Assembly: GCF_003991585.1 (NCBI RefSeq)
Contig: NZ_PQSP01000002.1
Location: 628,043 to 692,042, forward strand
From: Saezia sanguinis
Lineage (GTDB): Bacteria; Pseudomonadota; Gammaproteobacteria; Burkholderiales; Burkholderiaceae_C
Direction of reading: 5' to 3'
Length of the DNA: 64,000 nt
Both the position numbers and the translations under genes were made by a program. Positions 8,163 through 16,860 of the stretch are shown piece after piece. The notes under the pieces are model-generated. The model saw nothing but the letters and a program-made list of their open reading frames with translations, was not told where the DNA came from and made no database searches. How positions within the stretch are numbered: position 1 is the first letter of the stretch; every line of letters begins with the position of its first letter.

Positions 8163-10388
8163 TCAGAACTTGTGTGTTGCAGAAATATAGAAAGCACGAC
8201 CAGGTTCATTGAATGTTTCAGACCCGGCAGATGTGGAATTCCCTCTGCGATACAGCCGTTTGTCAAAAAGGTTGCTGATCCCAACGGTGAAGTGCAGTTG
8301 GTCATGAACCTGATAGGTGCTGCTCAACCCGACCAGAGCATAAGAGCCTCTGGTTGTTGCGGCCTGACCTGTCAACAGCTCTCCCTTGTAACTGTAGCGC
8401 ATGGGTTTAATGCGGCCGTAATAGGTCAGCGTGCCTTGCAGGCTCCACTGCGCGGTCGGGCGCCAGTCCAGCGTGGAGTTGATTGTGTATTCTGGTGTTA
8501 AAGAAAGCACTTCGCCTGTTTCTTTATTTTCAGAATTAATCATGTAGGTGAAATTGGTCGACCAGTTCAGGTTGGAGAGCACCGGAATATTGACCGAACC
8601 TTCCAGCCCTTCGATCACTGCCTTGGAAACGTTGGTCCATTCATAGATGTTGTAACCTGTGCTGGTTTTGGCAATGATATCTGTACCGGCCTGTATTTTG
8701 TTGCGGTAGTCATTGCGGAAGTAGGTCACGCCAAACCGGAAGTTATCCGGGGTTTTATATTCAAAACCAATTTCTTTGTTGATGCTGATTTCGGGTTTCA
8801 GGTCGGCGTTGCCCAGCAGGTAGCAGCTTCCTGAATCGTAACAGCCGTTACCTCTACTTGCCAGCAGGTAATTGGCGTTGGTCTGGAACAGGTTGGGCGC
8901 TTTATAAGCACGTGCAATACCTGCTTTAAAGGTAATGCGGTCTGTCAGATCAAAAGAGCCGTTGAGTGACGGGCTCCAGTTTGAGCCGGAGATGCTGTGG
9001 TGGTCAAAGCGCAGGCCGGGTGTCAGAATGAAACGGTCTGTTACGCCAATGTTGTCTTCAACAAAAAACGACTTCATGTTGGAAGACATGTGGCCGCTGC
9101 GCTCGCCGGTGGTGTAGGGGATATGGGTGATGTTGCCGAAGTTCAGGCTCTGCGTCATGGAGCTGGGGTCATCCATTTTGCTCATAGACCATTCCAGCCC
9201 GGTTGTCAGCACATGGCGAACCCCGAATGTATTCAGCGGCACATTGACTTCAGTGTGTGCAACATAGTCACTCAATTTGCTTGTATTGAAGTCATTGGGA
9301 GAGGTAATCGACCCTTCCGGCCCGCCTGCCAAAGCTTCCACCAGACGCGTATTGCGGGTATTGGTGTATTGCAGGTACGACATGGATGTGCCGAAATCAT
9401 AGATGCCGTTATGGGTGATGCTGTATGACTCGCGGTACATGCGGTTGGTCTCGCGGCCCAGCAGATAACTTCTGTTGTCATCCAGGGCGATGTTATTTTG
9501 CGAGTCCCCTGCATAAATATTGCCCTGCCGGCTGAAGCTGCCGTCAAAGTCGATGGTATGCCCATCGGCCAGGTTCCAGGTCAGGCGGCCGGCAATGTCG
9601 CGGTTGCGCACACCTTCGCGGCCGGCCGAGTTGCCAGATATGGTGGCATCGCTGTTGATATCGGAATCATCCGCATCTGTTTTGTTGATGTTGCCATACA
9701 TGCGAAATGACAGCCTCTCCCCAATCGGGCCGCTCAGGTCAAACGTGGAACGTGTTGTTGCGCCTTCATTGGAGTGTTCCGGCTTGTTGGCGTACACAGT
9801 GATCGAGCCGCCGATCTTGTCGGTATTGCGTTTTGTAATGATGTTGACAACACCGCCAGCCGCACCGCTGCCGTAACGTGCTGCGGAAGGGCCGCGCAAA
9901 ACTTCAATGCGTTCAATTTCTGAAGCAGGCACCCAGTTGCTGTCGCCCCGTGTATCCCGCTCTCCGCGCCAGCCATAACGCACAGAGTTGCGGCTGGTGA
10001 CGGGTTTGCCGTCAACCAAAATCAGTGTATTTTCAGGCCCCATGCCGCGGATTTCAATCTGGCGGTTGTTGCCGCGCTGGCCCGAAGCAGAGCTGCCTGT
10101 TAAGTTGACCCCTGGCATGGTGCGAACAATATCCGAAATGTCATTGACAGGGGGGCGTTTTTCGATATCTTCAGCGGTAATGACGGAATAACCCAGAGAC
10201 TGCCGCATTTCTTCTTCTGCCGTACCAATCACTCGGACGGTTTCAAGAGAACCGCCTTCTGAGGCGACTTGCTCGCTGTTATTGCTCTCGTCAGAATTAA
10301 TGTCTGTGGATTGTGCATAAACAGGATATGCAAATAACATGGAAACCAACAAAGCGACTTTGGATTTGGAAAATTTGGAAACGTGCAT
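8163..10388 (-). CDS. bfeA: TonB-dependent enterobactin-type receptor (FepA/PfeA/BfeA family)
   Basis: This is an outer-membrane receptor that would import ferric enterobactin or related catecholates. It has a signal peptide (LLVSMLFAYPVYAQ), a TonB-box region near ETVRVIGTAEEE, a plug domain with GNNRQIEIRGMGPENTLILVDGKPV and IERIEVLRGPSAARYGSGA, and a 22-strand barrel ending in FYISATHKF with the terminal phenylalanine. The plug text, including SRNSVRYGWRGERDTRGD, closely resembles FepA/PfeA/BfeA. The frame opens at 10406, but the ATG at 10388 has AAGGG nine bases upstream and starts directly before the signal peptide, giving 741 residues. Two Fur-box-like sites lie upstream and an exported esterase downstream. 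The gene symbol follows the Bordetella name; the exact ligand is inferred. Confidence 0.9.
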   Translation of the reverse strand: MHVSKFSKSKVALLVSMLFAYPVYAQSTDINSDESNNSEQVASEGGSLETVRVIGTAEEEMRQSLGYSVITAEDIEKRPPVNDISDIVRTMPGVNLTGSSASGQRGNNRQIEIRGMGPENTLILVDGKPVTSRNSVRYGWRGERDTRGDSNWVPASEIERIEVLRGPSAARYGSGAAGGVVNIITKRNTDKIGGSITVYANKPEHSNEGATTRSTFDLSGPIGERLSFRMYGNINKTDADDSDINSDATISGNSAGREGVRNRDIAGRLTWNLADGHTIDFDGSFSRQGNIYAGDSQNNIALDDNRSYLLGRETNRMYRESYSITHNGIYDFGTSMSYLQYTNTRNTRLVEALAGGPEGSITSPNDFNTSKLSDYVAHTEVNVPLNTFGVRHVLTTGLEWSMSKMDDPSSMTQSLNFGNITHIPYTTGERSGHMSSNMKSFFVEDNIGVTDRFILTPGLRFDHHSISGSNWSPSLNGSFDLTDRITFKAGIARAYKAPNLFQTNANYLLASRGNGCYDSGSCYLLGNADLKPEISINKEIGFEYKTPDNFRFGVTYFRNDYRNKIQAGTDIIAKTSTGYNIYEWTNVSKAVIEGLEGSVNIPVLSNLNWSTNFTYMINSENKETGEVLSLTPEYTINSTLDWRPTAQWSLQGTLTYYGRIKPMRYSYKGELLTGQAATTRGSYALVGLSSTYQVHDQLHFTVGISNLFDKRLYRRGNSTSAGSETFNEPGRAFYISATHKF

Positions 10389-10471
10389 GAATTGAAGCCC
10401 TTGCAATAAAGAATAAATAGGCGGACTGGTAACATTCGTTGGAGGTATTTCCGCTCATTAATTAACACATG

Positions 10472-10490
10472 AAATATAATTATCATTACA
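10472..10490 (-). promoter_or_regulatory. Fur-box-like site, proximal
   Basis: The 19 bases match the Fur consensus GATAATGATTATCATTATC at 13 positions by my count, with TATCATTA intact in the right half. It lies about 85 bases upstream of the receptor start, where a repressor would cover the promoter. Confidence 0.5.
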
Positions 10491-10507
10491 TGTATTTACT
10501 CGGCTAT

Positions 10508-10550
10508 AAAAATTGATACCTTCACTTGTGATGCAAAGGTATCAATTTTT
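10508..10550. repeat. Perfect 15-bp inverted repeat between the two Fur-like sites
   Basis: AAAAATTGATACCTT (10508-10522) and AAGGTATCAATTTTT (10536-10550) are exact reverse complements around a 13-base loop. As RNA it would form a long hairpin followed by a U-run in either direction, like an intrinsic terminator or attenuator. As DNA it could be an operator for a dimeric activator. It lies between the two Fur-like sites upstream of the receptor gene. Confidence 0.75.
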
Positions 10551-10584
10551 CCAGCGAGAAATAAACGTTAATGAGAAAGGAAAC

Positions 10585-10603
10585 AAGAATAATTATCATT
10601 ATC
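10585..10603 (-). promoter_or_regulatory. Fur-box-like site, distal
   Basis: The sequence AAGAATAATTATCATTATC matches the Fur consensus GATAATGATTATCATTATC at 16 of 19 positions by my count, including a perfect right half. It is about 200 bases upstream of the receptor start. Fur with ferrous iron would repress here, so iron starvation would open the locus. Confidence 0.7.
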
Positions 10604-10931
10604 ATTTAATATTTATGCAAACATAAGGTTTTTGAAATGTCGCAATAAAACATCAAATGAAACGGGTTTTTGTTGTCAGCGCGTGTGGCCACGGAGTCCG
10701 AAGCCATAGGGCTTTGCATAGGATTTGTATGGCGTCCGGTTTTCAGAGACCATTATCCGATGGTATGGGTGCATTAAAAAGAATGCTCTATATAATGGGC
10801 GGCTCATAGCCCGCCGTCACCACGTGCGGATGGGCCATTTCTCAATAACACAAGCCGGGCGTTCATTTTTGCTTGTACCCGAAAGCGGTTCAAGAAAAGA
10901 AGACGGCCTGCATATTGACTTTGATTTTGAC

Positions 10932-11261
10932 ATGTCCCAACCTGCCTGCCCCGTTTGTTCTTTGAACGATGTTCTTGACTTTCCCGACCATTATGAGTGT
11001 GCCACCTGCGGGCATGAATGGGAGCGGGAGGATAATGCCTCAGATGCGACCCGAATTGTCAAAGACGCCAATGGCAATGTATTGGCTGATGGGGACTGCG
11101 TGACCTTGATCAAGGACCTGAAGCTGCGTGGCTCTTCTGAGGTGATCAAGCAGGGTACTAAAGTGCGCAGCATCCGCCTGGTTGATGGCGATCATGAAAT
11201 TGACTGCAAGGTGGACGGTGTTTCAATGGCACTCAAAGCCTGTTTTGTGAAAAAAGCCTGA
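10932..11261 (+). CDS. yjdM: YjdM/PhnA-type zinc-ribbon protein
   Basis: This is a small cytoplasmic protein of 109 residues. An N-terminal zinc ribbon has CPVC near residues 6-9 and CATCGHEW near 25-32. The family core follows: VKDANGNVLADGDCVTLIKDLKLRGSS, GTKVRSIRLVDGDHEIDCKVDG and a terminal FVKKA. The E. coli relative was first named PhnA because it sits near the phosphonate cluster, but it is not the phosphonoacetate hydrolase and its function is unknown. The frame is open from 10725, but the ATG at 10932 matches the family start (MSxPxCPxC). It is 3.5 kb from the 2-AEP locus, so no functional link should be assumed. Confidence 0.88.
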   Translation: MSQPACPVCSLNDVLDFPDHYECATCGHEWEREDNASDATRIVKDANGNVLADGDCVTLIKDLKLRGSSEVIKQGTKVRSIRLVDGDHEIDCKVDGVSMALKACFVKKA

Positions 11262-11380
11262 AAACAGCTTGAAAGCAACCTGAAACAACGAATAGGCTTT
11301 GCATCGCCGGCGTTCATCGGGCTTTTATGACCCCTGGCTTTGAGTGTGCATAAGAGCGCATTCGTTTTTGCACGCTGTTT

Positions 11381-12268
11381 TCAATGGCGTTCATGTGGGC
11401 GTTGTGCGCGGTAGCGTTCTCTCCAGTCCAGGTCTTCGTCGTCATTTTCATCATCGTCAGCTTCTTCCTGCCGGGTTGGACTGGATGCCGGTGTGAAGAA
11501 CCATAATATATAAAGCACCACAATGCCCCAGACACCTGCCCACATCAGCAGGCGCCAGATCCGTGGAATTTCCTGAATGATCTGGACATGCGTGGCATAC
11601 ACCGTTTCGCACGCACCTTGCCCTGTATCTGTCCGGGTGGTGCTGGTACCGCGGATTCTGTGACTGGCCGTGCCGTATTCGGCCAGGTAGCCTTTGAAGT
11701 AAATCTGGTCGCCAATGCGGACATCGCGCAGAATTTTCGCAACCTCCTGGTTGCCAATGAGCATGTGGTTATTGCTGACACGGTTGATATCAAATGCGCG
11801 GTAGACTTCATAACCACCTTTGCTTTCAAAAAAGCAGGTCCATTCGCCGCTTCTGAATTTAATCTGCTGGTAGATGCCACTGAATGCATTGCTGCCCCAG
11901 ACCACACATAAGTCCGTTGTATTCAGGTAGTCTCCCCAGCGCGCATGAGAGTTGCTGAGAAAACTGGAATTGGCCTCATGCTTGCTGACCACCAGCCCAT
12001 AAAGCTCATAGGTGTACAACGGTTTCACGTAATATGTCGTGCCGTGTTCGGTCTGGGTAAATTCTGCCACTTGGGCGCTTTGTTGCAGCGGCTCGTGCCC
12101 GAGCTCCGGCAGCATGGCATCCGGGGTGGGCATTCGGCCATCCATCACCCAGCCTGCAATCATCAGCCCGACACATAATACAAACAGATATTTGTAGGTG
12201 CGCGAGATCAAAAATAAAAAAGACTGGACCGGTATGGGAACCAGGTTTTTGATGGCTGAAATCGACAT
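11381..12268 (-). CDS. Hypothetical membrane protein with two TM segments
   Basis: I do not recognise a family for this 295-residue protein. It has a hydrophobic segment near residues 24-43, an extracytoplasmic domain of about 190 residues, a second hydrophobic segment near 241-260, and a highly acidic tail (EEADDDENDDEDLDW). The central domain includes RIGDQIYFKGYLAEY, reminiscent of small beta-barrel domains, and two or three cysteines (LCVVWG, WTCFFE, GACETVY). The layout suggests a membrane-anchored periplasmic domain with a cytoplasmic acidic end. It is preceded and followed by unrelated genes and appears to be a single-gene unit. Confidence 0.6.
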   Translation of the reverse strand: MSISAIKNLVPIPVQSFLFLISRTYKYLFVLCVGLMIAGWVMDGRMPTPDAMLPELGHEPLQQSAQVAEFTQTEHGTTYYVKPLYTYELYGLVVSKHEANSSFLSNSHARWGDYLNTTDLCVVWGSNAFSGIYQQIKFRSGEWTCFFESKGGYEVYRAFDINRVSNNHMLIGNQEVAKILRDVRIGDQIYFKGYLAEYGTASHRIRGTSTTRTDTGQGACETVYATHVQIIQEIPRIWRLLMWAGVWGIVVLYILWFFTPASSPTRQEEADDDENDDEDLDWRERYRAQRPHERH

Positions 12269-12408
12269 GCTGTTTTTGACTTTAAAAATAACGTTTGCCG
12301 GCCCCGGGCGTGAGCAAATGATTCCTCATGCCGATGAACATATAAAGCATCGGGTGTTCAGGCAGTTCGGAACATGGGCCATTTTAAATGATATCAATGT
12401 GTAACAGC

Positions 12409-13440
12409 CTATTGATCCAGGGTCTGAAGGTATTTCTGCATGGCTGCAGAGCGAAATTGTTCCGGAATATCTTCAAAGATTTTTTGCGGATGCCTGACCT
12501 GCATGAAGCATTGCTCATACAGCGCATGCAGATCAACAGCCAGTGGTACACGCAGCAGGCTTTTGGGAGAGAGTTGCATGGCTGCGACCATCACTTTTTC
12601 GGTACAGGCATTTTGAGGAATCTGCCCGACCAATTCCGAAATGAGCATACGGTCCAGCGGGCTGTTTTCGGCAAATAAGGACAGATAGAATGCTTCCGTG
12701 GTTTTCAGTTGTTTTGGCACTTTTTTCAGTACAGCAGGGTTTTTCCACACCAGTGCAACCCAGTCTTCAACACTGTCCGGTTTTTTTTCATCTGTGGTTG
12801 CGATAACCCGCTGGCCATTGCGCAGGGCGGGCAGTATATCCCCCCACAACTGAATGCGCGGAGATAACAGCGGTTTCAATCTGGCAGGAATCCGGGCGCT
12901 GTTATCGATGCTTTCTGTGATTTTTATCTGGTAGGCAACATCTTCCGGGCTGAATTTTCCGGTTTGAATAAACGTATTAAGGCCGATAGATATGGCGTGG
13001 TCTTCATTGATCAGAATGGTGGTTATCAGCCTGCCCCATATGTCCAGTTCTCCATGGTTATAAAACCCGTATACCGCGTCTGAGATGGACGCATCTTTTT
13101 TGATGATGATACTGGCCCCACCGCTGACGATATTACGGGCCCGGCAGTTACCCATCACGATAAGGAACGGGCCACCGTCAGCATTGGTATTCAAAATGGA
13201 TTCCGTGACATGCAGGTCTGCGGTAATGACAATACCGTCGATATCGTTCAGACGGATGTTCTGGGATGCCGCATTTGACTGAAGCCATTGTTCATAAAGC
13301 GTGTTGCGATCCCAGTCCAGATGCAGGTGCCCATCTATATGTGCATCTCCCTGATGCAACAGGATATGCATTTCTTCTTTAACCCACTTTGGAAATGGAA
13401 ATTTGTCTATAAGATCCCGGACTTGAACAACAGATAACAT
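12409..13440 (-). CDS. Hypothetical protein with a beta-helix-like N-terminal half
   Basis: This 343-residue protein has no signal peptide or membrane segment. Residues of about 30-150 alternate short hydrophobic strands and turns (GDAHIDGHLHLDWD, DGIVITADLHVTESI, GPFLIVMGNCRARNIVSGGASIIIKKDASISDAVYGFYNHGELDIWG), like the layered strands of polymer-forming or beta-helix proteins. The C-terminal 150 residues are helical and include repeated AMQLSPKSLLRVP-like pieces. I cannot name a family or a function. The ATG at 13440 is the first available start. It stands alone on the minus strand, with 140 bases separating it from the next minus-strand gene. Confidence 0.6.
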   Translation of the reverse strand: MLSVVQVRDLIDKFPFPKWVKEEMHILLHQGDAHIDGHLHLDWDRNTLYEQWLQSNAASQNIRLNDIDGIVITADLHVTESILNTNADGGPFLIVMGNCRARNIVSGGASIIIKKDASISDAVYGFYNHGELDIWGRLITTILINEDHAISIGLNTFIQTGKFSPEDVAYQIKITESIDNSARIPARLKPLLSPRIQLWGDILPALRNGQRVIATTDEKKPDSVEDWVALVWKNPAVLKKVPKQLKTTEAFYLSLFAENSPLDRMLISELVGQIPQNACTEKVMVAAMQLSPKSLLRVPLAVDLHALYEQCFMQVRHPQKIFEDIPEQFRSAAMQKYLQTLDQ

Positions 13441-13590
13441 GGCAATATGACTTCAAACAGGTTGATACGGTATTCAGATCTTAACATTATGCGTATTAAG
13501 GTCCTGCGTAGCCTGTGCTGATGATGCCTGAGACAGAAAGAGGTTGGGCCAGGCGTTATACTGTGAGTTATTTCAACCGATGGTATTCAT

Positions 13591-13872
13591 ATGCATTTCA
13601 TAGATCAGGGAAGCCGCATTATTGCAGTGGATGCAAGTGAGCAGGAAGTGGGTGAAATTACATTTACCCGGATGGGAACAGATCTGGCATCTTTTGACCA
13701 TACTTTTGTCAATCCAGAGCTTCGCGGTCACAGCATTGCAGAAATGCTGGTGCAAAAAGCCGCCGAAGTTATGCGCAAAGAAAACCGCAAAGTATTACCC
13801 TATTGCAGTTATGTGGAACGCCTGTTTGAGCGCAAAAAAGAATATGCGGACATCTGGGCGCAGGATAAATAA
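13591..13872 (+). CDS. Small GNAT-fold N-acetyltransferase (YjdJ type)
   Basis: This 93-residue cytoplasmic protein belongs to the short GCN5-related group (PF14542-like). It has the strand GSRIIAVDASEQEVGEITF, the central FDHTFVNPELRGHSIAEMLVQKAAE (the acetyl-CoA loop is the RGHSIA part), and the end KVLPYCSYVERLFERKKEY. Members of this group bind acetyl-CoA, but their substrates are mostly unknown. The length equals the family norm. It is a single gene between two minus-strand neighbours. The ribosome binding site is weak. Confidence 0.85.
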   Translation: MHFIDQGSRIIAVDASEQEVGEITFTRMGTDLASFDHTFVNPELRGHSIAEMLVQKAAEVMRKENRKVLPYCSYVERLFERKKEYADIWAQDK

Positions 13873-13956
13873 AACCTGCGTGGTGTAACCAAAATAACCA
13901 AAAGGTATGGTTTGGCTTTGGTGGAGGGCCAATGCCTTTTATGCCAAAGCATAGAC

Positions 13957-14811
13957 CTATAAAATCTGCTCCCATAAAACCTGGAACTGAACCTGGGGAA
14001 CTGCAAATGCAAAAAGTTCGCTCGGGTTGGCACCCAACTGCTCAAGAAAGGGCAGTTGTATGTCATCAACCTGTAATGGCAGTGCCTGTGAGGTATCAAT
14101 GGGTAGCTCAATGCCGGCATGTGCAATGCGGTTGATGCTCTCCACATGAACCACTGCGCTGTGTTGCAGGCAGATGTGTGTTAAGGCCTGATTCCAGTCG
14201 CCATACCATTGCAAGAATTCGGGCGGCAGTGTTTTTTGTGAGATCTGGCGCGCAGTGCAGGAGAGTGCTGGCGCACTGCCTTGTCCTGATGAAATGTGCG
14301 TGCTGTAGGTGCCTTCTGCGGCGGTGTGTTCAAATTCTGCCGCGAGGTGTGAGGGCAATGCATCGCTGAAAATGCGGCTGCCGGCTGTATAGAGGAAGCT
14401 GTTCAAAATGTTTTTAAGAAACAGGACAATGCCTGTGCCGGATGTGCCATCGGGCAGGGTGTCCAGATAAAGCCGCCAGTTACTTTGCAGGGGTGAGGGG
14501 AATATGCCGCGCAGCGGGCCCATAAATATCGGGCCGAAATGGCGGTGCCTGTACGTGAGAATGGTAAACAGCGTGCGGCCATTTTGCTGTTTGATCTGCA
14601 GGCCGTCAGGAATATAACCCCGCAAAGCATCAATATCAACCAGCCAGTTCAGGTAAACGATGTCATGCACACCACTTTCCAGTTTGACAAATGGCAGCCT
14701 GGATATGGTTGCCCGTCTGGCCGCAAGCAGGCGGTGGCTATTGAGCAGCTTGTTACAGCACTTTCCCCATAAATGGGGGCTGGGGTAGATGAATTCGTTG
14801 TTGGAATCCAT
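13957..14811 (-). CDS. DUF2071 domain protein (YqjF-like)
   Basis: The protein has 284 residues. The core VYLNWLVDIDALRGYIPDGLQI and the later strands LFTILTYRHRHFGP are typical of DUF2071/YqjF proteins, a family of unknown role with an acetoacetate-decarboxylase-like beta fold. The frame extends to 14952, but AAGGAGA lies just upstream of the ATG at 14811, which settles the start. It lies 177 bases downstream of the GntR regulator on the same strand. An AGTATATACT palindrome at 14902-14911 sits in that gap and could be an operator. Confidence 0.78.
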   Translation of the reverse strand: MDSNNEFIYPSPHLWGKCCNKLLNSHRLLAARRATISRLPFVKLESGVHDIVYLNWLVDIDALRGYIPDGLQIKQQNGRTLFTILTYRHRHFGPIFMGPLRGIFPSPLQSNWRLYLDTLPDGTSGTGIVLFLKNILNSFLYTAGSRIFSDALPSHLAAEFEHTAAEGTYSTHISSGQGSAPALSCTARQISQKTLPPEFLQWYGDWNQALTHICLQHSAVVHVESINRIAHAGIELPIDTSQALPLQVDDIQLPFLEQLGANPSELFAFAVPQVQFQVLWEQIL

Positions 14812-14988
14812 GGTGAATCTCCTTTTGGTTTGTCTTTCGCAAAGGCACTTCACGGATGTGCATGCTTCTGAATAAGCATAGGTGTATGCCGTTTTATTGT
14901 CAGTATATACTATTTTTACTATAATTTCTTTAATTACAGAAATTATTAACAAGACAATGCGCTTACCAAACCAATGGTCTGTATCGCA

Positions 14989-15852
14989 TCAGAGGGAAAA
15001 AGATGTGCGGGTGCCTGACTCGATCTGCAGTTTGTCGTCGCTGCCGCGAGACCACGCCATACAGTATTCAAAGCGGTCTGAGGGGTAGTGAATCTGGGAG
15101 AAGTTAATCGCCCGCTCATTCTGGTCAAAAAATACGCGGTGCAAGCGCAGCAACGGGCTGCCAATCTGCACATTGAGCAACTGGGCGGAGTCAGGGTCTG
15201 CCAGTGTGCAGCCAATGGCCTGCTGCACACGGTTGATCACGATGCCGGCACGCTTCAACAGGTCGATCAACGCCAGTGATTTGAGGTCTTTTGCGGTAAA
15301 TGTGCGGCCAACCGGTTCAATCACATAGCTGACCGAGTGCGAAAAGGCCTGCTTGTTCAAATAGCGGACCCGGGAGGCACACTGAACAACCGTATCGGCC
15401 GGCAAATTCAGTTGTTGCGCGACAAAAGCCGGTGCAGGCAGGTATTCGAACGACTGGATTTTGACGGTGGTTTTATCCGCAATTTGAGACAGGTTGGTAA
15501 ACAGCCCTTCAATGCTGGCTGTGATGGGCGCACCAACGGACTGTGACGTGTTGCGCTGGGTGACCATGGTACCACGCCCGCGCGAGCGGGACACCAGTTT
15601 TTCTGCCGCGAGCTCGTCCAGCGCACGTTTAACGGTGATGCGGCTGACGCCGAACTTCTGCATCAGTTCCGCTTCTGCCGGCAGTATCTGGCCAATCTGG
15701 TAGTGCCCGCCAATGATCAGCTCGCGCAAAACAACGTAAACCCGGTGATACAAAGGCAGGGGGGATTTATCGTGCAGCGAGGCGTCTGCCAGGTTGACGT
15801 GTATGTGAGATACGGGAACGGTTCCGTTTTGCGTTTTTTTCAAAGTGGTCAT
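14989..15852 (-). CDS. GntR/HutC family transcriptional regulator
   Basis: This is a one-component regulator. An N-terminal winged helix (about residues 30-100) shows the pattern LYHRVYVVLRELIIGG, ILPAEAELMQKFGVSRITVKRALDEL and SRSRGRGTMV. A C-terminal UTRA effector domain (about 115-280) includes FSHSVSYV and PLLRLHRVFFDQNERAINFSQIHYPSDRF. Such proteins usually repress a catabolic operon and leave DNA when the substrate or a pathway intermediate binds. It is divergent from the operon at 16183-27780 and separated from it by 330 bases, so it is the likely regulator. The frame runs to 16014, but the ATG at 15852 fits the family start better. Confidence 0.88.
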   Translation of the reverse strand: MTTLKKTQNGTVPVSHIHVNLADASLHDKSPLPLYHRVYVVLRELIIGGHYQIGQILPAEAELMQKFGVSRITVKRALDELAAEKLVSRSRGRGTMVTQRNTSQSVGAPITASIEGLFTNLSQIADKTTVKIQSFEYLPAPAFVAQQLNLPADTVVQCASRVRYLNKQAFSHSVSYVIEPVGRTFTAKDLKSLALIDLLKRAGIVINRVQQAIGCTLADPDSAQLLNVQIGSPLLRLHRVFFDQNERAINFSQIHYPSDRFEYCMAWSRGSDDKLQIESGTRTSFSL

Positions 15853-16182
15853 GACAGGAAAATCAGAATGGATGTTGGATTGAGCTGCAACGGCAGTTGG
15901 AAAAGGCGGGCGTAAAGCCACTTCCGTATGTTTGACGGTTGCGCATGTATTCAATCTCCCTTTTGTATATATCACTCCCTGCAACAACTGACTGCTTTCA
16001 AGCAAGTCATGCAATGAATCACCAAGCCAGAGTGTAATGCGGCTGACTTCGCTTGTAAATTAAGGCATAAGGATTCTCCGCTGGCTAAAACATTAACCCT
16101 ATTAGGGGAAATACTCATGTCAAATATGTCCTAATTATATAACATTAAGTCATTGAACGATGTTGAGGCCAAGGAGAATTGC
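15853..16182. promoter_or_regulatory. Divergent control region of the GntR gene and the imide-like operon
   Basis: These 330 bases hold no convincing gene. There is a perfect odd palindrome CCCTA-T-TAGGG at 16097-16107 and an AT-rich stretch with TATAAC near 16137-16142 that could be a -10. TTGTATATA at 15964-15972 resembles HutC-type half-sites. AAGGAG at 16171-16176 is the ribosome binding site of the first operon gene. No site can be proven from sequence alone. Confidence 0.5.
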
Positions 16183-16860
16183 ATGGAACGATCCGATCAG
16201 ACTGCACGACAACTTTATGAGGCCATTAAGGCAAAACCAACGCGCCCCCGGCTTGGCTTTGGCCGAAAGCCCATGCTGCTCAGCATCGATCTGCAAAAAG
16301 CCTATACCTGTGTGGGCGAGTTTGCAACGGCATATGAAACAGATCCTAAGCAGCTGGAATATGTGAACCAACTGGCAGCGAAGTTCCGCCAGCTTGGCCT
16401 GCCGGTGGCATGGACTTATGTGGCGTATATGGAGTCGGGCGAAGACTGCGGCCTGTGGGGGACGCGCAGCAACACGCCGGATTCGCTGCAGAATATCAAG
16501 GTGGGTTCCAGGCGCGCAGAGTTTGATGATCGCCTGCAGGTGGACCAGGTGCGCGACATCATTATCAATAAACGCATGGCGTCGGCCTTTTTTGAAACCC
16601 ACCTGCGCTCTTTGATGACCTGGCACGGCTGCGATACGATCATTCTGACCGGTGGTTCCACATCGGGCTGTATCCGGGCAGCTGTGGTGGACGGCCTGTC
16701 GTGCGGCTACCGGATGATCGTGCCGGAAGAGTGTGTGGCAGACAAACACGAAAGCCCGCATTTTGCGAACCTGTATGACATTGCAGTCAAGTACGGTGAT
16801 GTGATCCCGGTGGCTGAGGTATTTACCTGGCTAAATCAGTACCCGGGAGATGCGGCATGA
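16183..16860 (+). CDS. Isochorismatase-fold cysteine amidohydrolase
   Basis: This 225-residue cytoplasmic hydrolase belongs to the isochorismatase/N-carbamoylsarcosine amidase superfamily. The triad is visible: Asp36 in LLSIDLQKAY, Lys130 in IINKRMASAFF, and Cys163 in GSTSGCIRAAVVDGL. The cysteine places it with the amidases (N-carbamoylsarcosine, maleamate, nicotinamide) and not with isochorismatase itself. AAGGAG six bases before the ATG at 16183 sets the start; a TTG at 16153 is not needed. The stop overlaps the next start by 4 bases. With imidase-like genes downstream, it may remove ammonia from a half-amide made by ring opening. That substrate is inferred. Confidence 0.88.
   Translation: MERSDQTARQLYEAIKAKPTRPRLGFGRKPMLLSIDLQKAYTCVGEFATAYETDPKQLEYVNQLAAKFRQLGLPVAWTYVAYMESGEDCGLWGTRSNTPDSLQNIKVGSRRAEFDDRLQVDQVRDIIINKRMASAFFETHLRSLMTWHGCDTIILTGGSTSGCIRAAVVDGLSCGYRMIVPEECVADKHESPHFANLYDIAVKYGDVIPVAEVFTWLNQYPGDAA

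Larger units (their letters stand above)
10389..10931. promoter_or_regulatory. Divergent regulatory region of the receptor and yjdM-like genes
   Basis: This is 543 bases without a convincing gene. It holds two Fur-box-like sequences, a perfect 15-bp dyad between them (listed separately) and AT-rich promoter-like DNA. An open frame from 10725 runs into the YjdM-like gene, but its first 69 residues look non-conserved and probably are not translated. Confidence 0.6.

Noticed and set aside
10725..10931. Upstream extension of the YjdM-like frame by 69 residues.
   Set aside because: The extension has no conserved features, while the ATG at 10932 matches the family start exactly.
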